34,165 nt of DNA. Origin: Chloroflexia bacterium (GTDB taxonomy: Bacteria > Chloroflexota > Chloroflexia > DTKN01). Numbering within the stretch: the first letter of the stretch is position 1; the number at the start of each line of letters is the position of its first letter. The notes beneath the pieces are model-generated. The model saw nothing but the letters and a program-made list of their open reading frames with translations. It was not told the DNA's origin and did no database searches. The stretch lies in assembly GCA_016928715.1 (NCBI GenBank), contig JAFGKG010000005.1, positions 1-34,165 of the forward strand. Direction: 5' to 3'. Of this stretch, positions 8,385 through 15,225 are shown one piece after another. A program made the translations under genes and the position numbers.

Positions 8385-9970
8385 CAGGCCGCTCCCTCGC
8401 GCAGCGGCAGCGAAAAGTAAAAGGTGGAACCCTCCCCGGGTCGGCTGCGGACCCACATCTCGCCCCCATGGGCAGTGACGATGGAGCGGGACAGGTAGAG
8501 CCCCAATCCAGCACCGGCCGTTGTCCGGGAAAGTCGGTTGTCCACCCGGTAAAAACGATCAAAAACATGTGGGATCTCGCTCTGGGGCAGACCGATCCCC
8601 TCATCCGCCACGTACAGGACCGCCCGCTCGAGTTCAACCCAACCACCGAGGCGAATGGTCCCCCCCTCGGGCGAGTACTTGACGGCGTTGGCCAGCAGGT
8701 TAGATAGCACCATGCGGATCCGCTCAAAATCGATCCAGAGCGGGGGAAAATCCGCCGGAAAATCCAACTCAAAATCGTGCTTGTCCGTCTGCATACGGAA
8801 ACCGTCCACCAGCTTTTCCACCAGGCCGACGATTTGTATCGGCGCCGGATTCAGGGACAGCCCGCCTGACTGAATGCGGGAGGCCTCCAATAGGTTGGTG
8901 ATCAACTGATCCAGGCGGTCGCTCTCCTCCTCGATCACCTGCAGGCCCTGGCGCAGGGTCTGCAGATCCCATTGGGCATCCTCCCGCCGCAGCGTGCCGG
9001 CATAACCCTTGATGATGGCCACCGGGGTCTTGAGTTCGTGGGAGATGATCGAGATAAAGGTGGACTGGAGTTCCTCGGCCTCCTTCTGCTGGGTGATATC
9101 GCGCACGTTGGCGATCGCCTCGCGCAGGCGGCCTTGGGCATCCCGCAGGACGGTGTAGCTGATGCCGACGTGAACCTGCCGTCCCGAAGGCGTTCTGAGA
9201 ACCCCCTCCACATAGGGGTGGTCGCTGCAGCCCTGCTGCTGCAGGGGACAGGCGTCCTGGCAAATCGGCCGGCCCTCCGCGTCGTGCAGATCAAAGAGCT
9301 CGGCACAGGTGCGGTCCAGAATCTCCTCCCGAGGCCATTCCAGCATCCGTTCCAGGGCCTCATTGGCCGTCTGCACCCGCCACTGCCCATCCAGGATCAG
9401 CACGCCATCCGCGCTGTACTCGATGATCGTATTCAGATGGCGCTTTTCCGAACGCAGTCTCTGGTACAGTTGGGCGTTGTGTACGGCGATGGCGGCCTGA
9501 TCGGCAAAATCGGCCAGGACCTGGCGGTCGTTGGCCGAAAAAACCGGGCTGGAACTGGCCCGAAAGACATAGATCATGCCCAGCGGCTCCTGGCCCACCA
9601 CCAGGGGCAGGGCCACGAGCTGACGCAGACGTACACCCAAGGCCGAAGAGGCCACCTGCAACCGCAGCGAGAGATCCGCGGTCATCCAGCCCCCCTCCTG
9701 CACCAGCCGTTCAAAGAACTCGCCGTCCAGCAGCGGGCTGAACAGTTCCAGCAGTTCCTGGTCCAGGCCAAAGCTGGTGTACACTTGCAGGTGACCGCCA
9801 TCCGGCCGGCGTAGGGCGATCAGGCCGGCCTCCGCGCTGAGAAGTTCCCCCGCCTCGTCAATGACGAGCTGCAATAGGTCCGACAAATCCAGCCGGGAGG
9901 TCATTGCTCGGGCAATGCGCAGTAAATATTCACGCTGGCGCAAGCGATAATCGCTGATCGGAACGAGCAT
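8384..9970 (-). CDS. Cytoplasmic sensor histidine kinase (GAF-PAS-HisKA-HATPase)
   Basis: 528 aa from the ATG at 9970; an in-frame TTG at 9985 is less likely because GAGGG precedes the ATG at good spacing. Domains: GAF about 25-165, PAS about 175-295, HisKA with His311 in ISHELKTP, HATPase_c about 415-525 with N box NLLANAVKYSPEGG, G1 DEGIGLP and G2 GAGLGLYLS. No membrane helix, so the signal is intracellular. The PAS domain carries an odd cysteine cluster, C222, C237, C241 and C248 (ICQDACPLQQQGC), possibly metal- or redox-linked. It is coupled to GDPD by TGATG and likely phosphorylates the response regulator downstream. Confidence 0.93.
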   Translation of the reverse strand: MLVPISDYRLRQREYLLRIARAMTSRLDLSDLLQLVIDEAGELLSAEAGLIALRRPDGGHLQVYTSFGLDQELLELFSPLLDGEFFERLVQEGGWMTADLSLRLQVASSALGVRLRQLVALPLVVGQEPLGMIYVFRASSSPVFSANDRQVLADFADQAAIAVHNAQLYQRLRSEKRHLNTIIEYSADGVLILDGQWRVQTANEALERMLEWPREEILDRTCAELFDLHDAEGRPICQDACPLQQQGCSDHPYVEGVLRTPSGRQVHVGISYTVLRDAQGRLREAIANVRDITQQKEAEELQSTFISIISHELKTPVAIIKGYAGTLRREDAQWDLQTLRQGLQVIEEESDRLDQLITNLLEASRIQSGGLSLNPAPIQIVGLVEKLVDGFRMQTDKHDFELDFPADFPPLWIDFERIRMVLSNLLANAVKYSPEGGTIRLGGWVELERAVLYVADEGIGLPQSEIPHVFDRFYRVDNRLSRTTAGAGLGLYLSRSIVTAHGGEMWVRSRPGEGSTFYFSLPLREGAA

Positions 9971-10005
9971 GGCAACCCTCTGCAAGCAGGGAACATCCTG
10001 GTCGC

Positions 10006-10034
10006 ATTGTACTACAGCCTCTGCGGCTGCGCAA
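10006..10034 (-). promoter_or_regulatory. Promoter of the kinase-GDPD-regulator operon
   Basis: Minus strand: TTGCGC (10029-10034), 17 bp spacer, TACAAT (10006-10011), 35 bp before the ATG at 9970. I found no clear promoter in the 102 bp before the response regulator, so this one may serve all five genes. Confidence 0.6.
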
Positions 10035-10049
10035 GCCGGGGAATGACGA

Positions 10050-10118
10050 ACCTCACCCTAGCCCCTTCCTGCTCTCTCCGCCACATGGGGAAGGGAGAAG
10101 GGCCAAAGGGGGTGAGGT
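10050..10118. repeat. Short inverted-repeat intergenic element
   Basis: ACCTCACCC (10050-10058) and GGGTGAGGT (10110-10118) are perfect inverted arms around C-rich then G-rich sequence. The style (CCTCACCCTAGCCCC and GGGGAAGGG) resembles interspersed elements common in Chloroflexota-like genomes. It lies between the STAS stop codon and the kinase promoter. It could also act as an RNA hairpin terminating the STAS transcript. Confidence 0.5.
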
Positions 10119-10153
10119 GAGGTCAACACCCAGCGCGATGGGCAAAATCAAAA

Positions 10154-10495
10154 CTAAAAGCTGCCAACCGCCTCCACGGCGTCGTCATAGATGGGGAACA
10201 AGGGCAGCAGGCCGGTGAACTCGAGGACCTCTTTGATCTTGGCCTGGGGATTGACCAGGCGCAAGTCCCCACGGTTGAAGCGGCGGGTTGCCTTGCGAAC
10301 CCGAATCAAAGTCTTGAGCCCGCGGCTGCTGATATAAGGAACGCCTTCAAGGTTCAAGACGATGCGGAAAAATCCCTGGTCCATGGCCTCGTCCACCGCT
10401 TCGTCCAAAGCGCCGGTCGTTTCGGCGTCCAGCCTTCCCTCCACCGTAATATAATAAACCCGGTTCAATGCCTTCTTGGTGATTTCTATCGCCAT
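10154..10495 (-). CDS. STAS-domain protein (anti-sigma factor antagonist type)
   Basis: 113 aa from the ATG at 10495. An ATG seven codons earlier is in frame, but its first codons are the ribosome site itself (AAAGGAGG). The whole protein is one STAS domain: VEGRLDAETTGALDEAVDEA, then IVLNLEGVPYISSRGLKTLI, where the serines sit at the usual phosphorylation site, then LRLVNPQAKIKEVLEFTGL. Such proteins bind and titrate an anti-sigma kinase, or act in partner-switching phosphatase systems. No RsbW/RsbU-type gene is visible nearby. It has its own promoter, divergent from tldD. Confidence 0.9.
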   Translation of the reverse strand: MAIEITKKALNRVYYITVEGRLDAETTGALDEAVDEAMDQGFFRIVLNLEGVPYISSRGLKTLIRVRKATRRFNRGDLRLVNPQAKIKEVLEFTGLLPLFPIYDDAVEAVGSF

Positions 10496-10546
10496 CCGCG
10501 GCCTCCTTTTGATCACCCTGTAACGCTCTCTTTTCCATCGCCTCCC

Positions 10547-10575
10547 ATCATATCACAAGCCGGGCAAAATGACAA
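10547..10575 (-). promoter_or_regulatory. Promoter of the STAS gene
   Basis: Minus strand: TTGTCA (10570-10575), 17 bp spacer, TATGAT (10547-10552). Its -35 is 7 bp from the -35 of the tldD promoter. Confidence 0.75.
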
Positions 10576-10582
10576 CTCGCAG

Positions 10583-10611
10583 TTGCCCCCGGTCCCTTTT
10601 TCTGCTATACT
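10583..10611 (+). promoter_or_regulatory. Promoter of tldD-tldE-crp
   Basis: TTGCCC (10583-10588), 17 bp spacer, TATACT (10606-10611), 42 bp before the tldD ATG. Divergent with the STAS promoter. Confidence 0.75.
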
Positions 10612-10653
10612 CTACCTGAACGATCGACTCAAGGCTTACACTTGGAGGCTTGT

Positions 10654-12015
10654 ATGCGCGAACAAATTGAGGCGGCCCTGCATAGTAGCCGGGCGGACTA
10701 TACCGAAATTCGGCTGCAGGATTCCCAGAGCACCACCGTCACCTTTCGCGGCCAGGAACTAGAGACCGCCAGCCCGCTCTTGGATCGGGGCGGGATCGTA
10801 CGCTGTCTGGTGCGCGACGGCGGCTGGGGAGTGGCCACCTTTAACGACCTGGCCGACCTGCCCCGGCGGGTCCGGCAGGCCTACGAGGGGGCCTGCGCCG
10901 TACAGGGCGAGCCCATCGATCTGGCCCCCATCCCCGTCTCGGAAGAGATCATCCAGGTGTCCCTGCCGCAGGATTTCCGGGGCATCCCCCTGAGCGACAA
11001 AATCGCCCTGGCCCAATCCTACAACGACATCCTGCTGCAGCACGACCCCCATATCGTGGACACCCAAACGGCCTACTATGATTCGTTTCGACGGCTCTAC
11101 CTGGCGACCTCGGATGGCACATACATCGAGGAAGAGATCCCCCGAACCGGCCTCGTCTTTATGGCCGTGAGTCGCCAGAACGGGGACGTGCAGCGGGCCT
11201 TTGACGGCGTGGCCAAACGAGCCGGTTTCGACAGCGTGCAGGGCCACGAAGAGTTGGCCGAGACCACGGCCAAGCGGGCCGTCGACCTGCTTTCCGCACC
11301 CCCGGTCAAGGGCGGGCGCTACACGGTGGTCTGCAACCCGCGCCTGGCCGGCGTCTTTGTCCACGAGGCCTTTGGCCATCTCTCCGAGGCCGATTTCGTC
11401 TACAACAACCCCCAGGCTCAAGAGATGATGGTCCTGGGACGCCGCTTTGGCCCCGAGATCCTGACCATCGCCGACGATGGCTCCCTGCCCAACCTGCGCG
11501 GCTCGATCCGCTATGACGACGAGGGCACGCCCACCGGCCGCACCGACCTGATCAAGGACGGGATCCTGGTGGGCCGGCTGCACTCCCGCGAGACCGCGGC
11601 CAAGATGGGCGAGCAGCCCACCGGCAACGCCCGCGCCACAGGCTACCGCTACCCGCCCATCGTGCGCATGACGAACACGTTCGTGGAGGAGGGCGAGACC
11701 CCCTTGGAGGAGATGATCGGCGACATCGAACTGGGAGTGTACGCCTGCGATGCCTTTGGCGGCCAGACTGCCCTGGAAAACTTTTCCTTCAGCGCCGCCT
11801 ATGGCTACATGATCCGCGACGGGCAGGCCGCCGAGATGGTGCGCGACGTGATTCTCAGCGGCAACCTCTTTGTCACCCTGGCCAGCATCGACGCCGTCGG
11901 CAATGACTTTCGCTGGCTGCGCGGGGGAACCTGCGGCAAGGGACAGGGCGGACTGCCCGTGGGCATGGGGGCACCCCACGTCCGCATCCGAGACGTGCTG
12001 ATTGGAGGAGAGTAG
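10654..12015 (+). CDS. tldD: TldD metalloprotease subunit
   Basis: 453 aa, normal for TldD. The start is the ATG at 10654, six bases after TTGGAGG; an in-frame TTG at 10642 is the ribosome site itself. The zinc-protease signature HEAFGH lies at 237-242 (H237, E238, H242 as metal and catalytic residues). The family C-terminus is present: FSFSAAYGYMIRDGQ, then CGKGQGGLPVGMGAPHVRI. TldD pairs with TldE in a heterodimer that degrades unfolded peptides and, in some bacteria, matures microcins or takes part in toxin-antitoxin turnover. tldE follows after 18 bp, so both subunits are made together. No bacteriocin precursor is visible nearby. Confidence 0.95.
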   Translation: MREQIEAALHSSRADYTEIRLQDSQSTTVTFRGQELETASPLLDRGGIVRCLVRDGGWGVATFNDLADLPRRVRQAYEGACAVQGEPIDLAPIPVSEEIIQVSLPQDFRGIPLSDKIALAQSYNDILLQHDPHIVDTQTAYYDSFRRLYLATSDGTYIEEEIPRTGLVFMAVSRQNGDVQRAFDGVAKRAGFDSVQGHEELAETTAKRAVDLLSAPPVKGGRYTVVCNPRLAGVFVHEAFGHLSEADFVYNNPQAQEMMVLGRRFGPEILTIADDGSLPNLRGSIRYDDEGTPTGRTDLIKDGILVGRLHSRETAAKMGEQPTGNARATGYRYPPIVRMTNTFVEEGETPLEEMIGDIELGVYACDAFGGQTALENFSFSAAYGYMIRDGQAAEMVRDVILSGNLFVTLASIDAVGNDFRWLRGGTCGKGQGGLPVGMGAPHVRIRDVLIGGE

Positions 12016-12033
12016 CCAGGAGAGGTGAAGGAC

Positions 12034-13326
12034 ATGTTGGAACACTTGCAGCAGCAGGCCGAACAGGCCGAGGTATTTGAAATCGCCAGCGAGGCCACCC
12101 AAATTGGCTTTGAGGCCAACCAGATGCGCTCCTTCGAGGTCACAGAGACCCGCGGCATCGCCGTGCGCGTCGTACGGCAGGGCCGGCTGGGTTTTGCCGC
12201 CTCCAGCAACCTGGAGGCCAAGGATCAACTGGCAACCAACGCCCTGGAATCGGCCCGCTATGGCCCGAAACTGACCCTACAGTTTCCCCCACCCCAGCCG
12301 GCCGCCGAGGTGCAGGTCTATGATCCGCGCCTGGCCGCCCTATCGATCGAACGGCTGGTCGAGATGGGCCGGGAGATCATTGACCTGATCCGGCAGGCCG
12401 ATCCCGACGCCCACGTCAACATCGACCTGCAGCGGCAGGTCCGACGGACCGCGCTGCGCAACAGCGCCGGCAGCGAGGTGGAAACCCAAAAGACTCCGCT
12501 CTCGCTGCAGTTGTCCGTGCAGCGGGTGCGGGGCGACGACGTCCTCTTGACCTTTGACTATTTCAGCACGGCCATTTGGGACGACAATTATCTCGCCTTT
12601 GCCCGGCGCGTCGCCGAAAAGCTGCGCCTGGCCCAGCAGCCGGCCACCCTGGCTTCTGGCCGCCAGCCCGTGCTCTTTTCGCCCAGCAGCGCGCCCATGT
12701 TGGGCCTGCCCCTGCTCCTGGCGCTGGACGGCAAGGAGGTGCATCGGGGCGTATCGCCCCTGGCCGGCCGCGTCGGCGAACAAATCTTTGACCCCCAGTT
12801 GACCCTCCTGGACGATCCCCACCTGCCCGGCCGACCGGGCAGCGCCGCCTACGACGACGAGGGGACCCCCTGCCGGCGCCAAAGCCTCATCGAGAACGGC
12901 GTGCTGCAGGGCTTTATCTATGACCTCAAAACGGCGGCCCAAACCGGCAGCGCCCCCACCGGCAATGGCCAACGGGGACTGTTCTCCCCACCGCAGCCGG
13001 GCTTTAGCAACCTGGTCTGGATCGCTGGCCAGACCCCGCTGGCCGACATGATCGCCGGCATCGACGAGGGCCTGTGGGTGGAAAGCCCCCTGGGCCTGGG
13101 CCAGGGCAATGTGATCAGCGGCGCCTTTTCCAACTCGCTGAGCTTGGCCTTCAAGATCGAAAAGGGCGAGATCGTCGGGCGGGTCAAGGACGTCTCGGTC
13201 GCCGGCAATGTCTACCAGGATCTGCGCCGGATCGCGGCCATCAGCCGGGAAAGCGAGTGGGTCTATGGCGGCTTTTGCCTGCCCCATATCCTGCTGGATG
13301 GACTGAACGTGGTGACCAAAGGCTAG
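12034..13326 (+). CDS. tldE: TldE/PmbA, non-catalytic partner of TldD
   Basis: 430 aa from the ATG at 12034, with AGGAGAGG eight bases upstream. It is a TldD paralogue: the N-terminal half matches TldE-type sequences (FEVTETRGIAVRVV, then LGFAASSN), and the C-terminal half has the shared GMP-like fold (YDDEGTPCRRQSLIENGVLQ, FSNSLSLAFKIEKGEIVGRV). The HExxxH motif is absent, as expected for the structural subunit. It sits in an operon with tldD and, six bases later, a Crp-type regulator. Confidence 0.94.
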   Translation: MLEHLQQQAEQAEVFEIASEATQIGFEANQMRSFEVTETRGIAVRVVRQGRLGFAASSNLEAKDQLATNALESARYGPKLTLQFPPPQPAAEVQVYDPRLAALSIERLVEMGREIIDLIRQADPDAHVNIDLQRQVRRTALRNSAGSEVETQKTPLSLQLSVQRVRGDDVLLTFDYFSTAIWDDNYLAFARRVAEKLRLAQQPATLASGRQPVLFSPSSAPMLGLPLLLALDGKEVHRGVSPLAGRVGEQIFDPQLTLLDDPHLPGRPGSAAYDDEGTPCRRQSLIENGVLQGFIYDLKTAAQTGSAPTGNGQRGLFSPPQPGFSNLVWIAGQTPLADMIAGIDEGLWVESPLGLGQGNVISGAFSNSLSLAFKIEKGEIVGRVKDVSVAGNVYQDLRRIAAISRESEWVYGGFCLPHILLDGLNVVTKG

Positions 13327-13332
13327 GTAGGG

Positions 13333-14037
13333 ATGAGTATCGAACAGGACCTGCGCAAAATCCCGCTGTTCAAGGATCTGGCGACGGAGGAACTGTCCGC
13401 CCTGGCGGAGGCTACCCGCTTGCAGCGCAACCAAAAGGGGGACCTGGTGGTACGCAAGGGGGATCCCGGCGATGCCCTCTTTCTCATCCGATCGGGCAAG
13501 GTGCGGGTCTTTACCATGGACGAGGAGGGCCAGGAAATCGCCCTGAACATCTATGGGCCGGGCGATTTTTTCGGCGAACTGTCCCTGCTGGATGGGCTGC
13601 CGCGCTCGGCCAGCATTACGACCTTGACGGACTGCGAACTGCTCGTGTTGGGGCGAGACGAGTTCGCGGCCCAACTGGAAGCACATCCCCGCATGGTCAT
13701 GCGCATCCTGGCTGCGCTGACCGTGCGGCTGCGGACGACCACAGAGCGCGCCGAGCGCATGGCCTTTCTAAACATCTATGGCCGCATCGCCCTGCAGCTC
13801 CTGGACCTGGCGGAAGAACACGGCCGGCCCGCTCAGCAGGGCATCGAGATCGATATGGACCTGACGCCGGAGGATCTGGCCAGCCTGGCCGGCGTGGATC
13901 TGTCCGGCCTGGAACGCGTGCTCAAGTTTTACCAGGACGCCGGGCTGGTCGAGACCGACTGGCCCCGCCTGGTCGTGCGCGACGCGGATGGCCTGCGCCA
14001 GCGGCTGACCTGGCATCGCCGCAAACGGCTGGTCTGA
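13333..14037 (+). CDS. Crp/Fnr-family transcription regulator
   Basis: 234 aa. Residues about 10-125 form a cyclic-nucleotide-binding barrel. The phosphate-binding cassette reads FGELSLLDGLPRSAS with G81-E82-L83 and R91-S92, equivalent to the cAMP-contacting residues of E. coli CRP, so cyclic nucleotide binding is plausible. A long dimer helix follows (about 110-145), then a winged helix-turn-helix (about 170-225, LTPEDLASLAGVDLSGLERV). There are no FNR-type cysteines near the N-terminus. It starts six bases after tldE, third in that operon, and ends 12 bp from the convergent aldo-keto reductase. Targets are unknown. Confidence 0.9.
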   Translation: MSIEQDLRKIPLFKDLATEELSALAEATRLQRNQKGDLVVRKGDPGDALFLIRSGKVRVFTMDEEGQEIALNIYGPGDFFGELSLLDGLPRSASITTLTDCELLVLGRDEFAAQLEAHPRMVMRILAALTVRLRTTTERAERMAFLNIYGRIALQLLDLAEEHGRPAQQGIEIDMDLTPEDLASLAGVDLSGLERVLKFYQDAGLVETDWPRLVVRDADGLRQRLTWHRRKRLV

Positions 14038-14049
14038 AAATATTTCCCG

Positions 14050-15210
14050 CTATTCCTCCCCCGGCGGCGGGGAGAACTCTTGGTGAATCCGCTGCAGCCA
14101 CTCGATGATGCCAATGTGTTGCGGACAGGCCTCCTCGCACTCGCCGCACTCGACACAGGCGTCGGCCCGCTCGTCCCCCTCTTGGATCCACCAGTCCGCC
14201 CAATACGTGCGGCGAGCCCGCTCCATCTTGTTGTACATCTCTCCTTCGTTATAGATGTCCAGAATGCGCGGAATTTTAACCCCACTGGGGCAAGGCTGGC
14301 AGTAGCCGCACTGAGTGCAGGGAATGGGGATGAGCTCGCGGTAGCGTTCCCGCACCCGCCCGACCAGGGCCAACTCCTCCTCGGACAGGCTGCCGACAGC
14401 GGAGCGGTCGGCGCTGACCACGTTCTCCTCGACGTGCTGCATCTCGCTCATGCCGCTGAGGACCACCGCGACCTGGGGCTGGTTCCAGAGCCACTGCAGG
14501 GCCCAGTCGGCCGGGGTGCGCTCGACCGACGCCTCGGCCCAAATCTCCTCAATGGACGGGGGCGGATTGGTCAGTTGGCCGCCGCGGATCGGCTCCATGA
14601 TGACCACGGCCAAGCCCTTGTCGGCGGCATAGTGCAGGCCCTGGCGGCCGGCCTGCTCCTCAATGTCCATATAGTTGTACTGAATCTGGCAAAAGGTCCA
14701 GCCGTCGTAATAGTCGACGATCTCTTCAAAGACCTCGTAACTGTCGTGGAAGGAAAAACCCAGGTAGCCAAAACGACCGTCGGCCATGGCCTTTTCGGCC
14801 CAGTCCAAGACCCGGTGCTCGAGCACGTTATCCCACTTTTTCCTGTCCAGGGAGTGCAGCAGGTATAGGTCGATCAAGTCGGTCTGCAGGCGCTCGAGCT
14901 GCTCCTCGAAATAGCGGTCGAAATCGTCGGGGCTCTTGATCAGCCAGGTGGGCATCTTGGTGGCCAGCTTGACCCGCTCGCGGTAGCCACCCTGCAGGGC
15001 CCGGCCCAAAAACTCCTCGCTCTTGCCGCCATGATAGGGATAGGCCGTGTCCACGTAATTGACCCCGTGATCAATGGCATAGTGCAGCATCCGGGTGGCG
15101 TGTTCCTCGTCGATCTGGTCGAATTGATTGTCGATGGTCGGCAGGCGCATCGCTCCAAAGCCAAGCGCCGACCCCTTCCAGTCCAATGGGCCAAAGTCTC
15201 GATATTGCAT
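14050..15210 (-). CDS. Aldo-keto reductase with two C-terminal [4Fe-4S] motifs
   Basis: 386 aa. The first ~280 residues are an AKR TIM barrel with catalytic tetrad D54, Y59, K85 and H119 (DTAYPYHGG, LATKMP, LYLLHS). The C-terminal part is ferredoxin-like, with two clusters: C298, C301, C304, C307 and C352, C355, C358, C362 (CVECGECEEACP). This subfamily is common in anaerobes and is thought to couple NAD(P)H-dependent carbonyl reduction to iron-sulfur electron transfer. The substrate is unknown. It starts 15 bp after the OB-repeat gene, with GAGGAGAA upstream, so the two form an operon. Its end converges on the Crp-type gene. Confidence 0.93.
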   Translation of the reverse strand: MQYRDFGPLDWKGSALGFGAMRLPTIDNQFDQIDEEHATRMLHYAIDHGVNYVDTAYPYHGGKSEEFLGRALQGGYRERVKLATKMPTWLIKSPDDFDRYFEEQLERLQTDLIDLYLLHSLDRKKWDNVLEHRVLDWAEKAMADGRFGYLGFSFHDSYEVFEEIVDYYDGWTFCQIQYNYMDIEEQAGRQGLHYAADKGLAVVIMEPIRGGQLTNPPPSIEEIWAEASVERTPADWALQWLWNQPQVAVVLSGMSEMQHVEENVVSADRSAVGSLSEEELALVGRVRERYRELIPIPCTQCGYCQPCPSGVKIPRILDIYNEGEMYNKMERARRTYWADWWIQEGDERADACVECGECEEACPQHIGIIEWLQRIHQEFSPPPGEE

Positions 15211-15225
15211 GGTTCTCCTCTCGTG

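Noticed and set aside
10759-12228. A 489-codon open frame antisense to tldD
   Set aside because: TldD is certain from HEAFGH and the C-terminal motif; the antisense protein has no family features.
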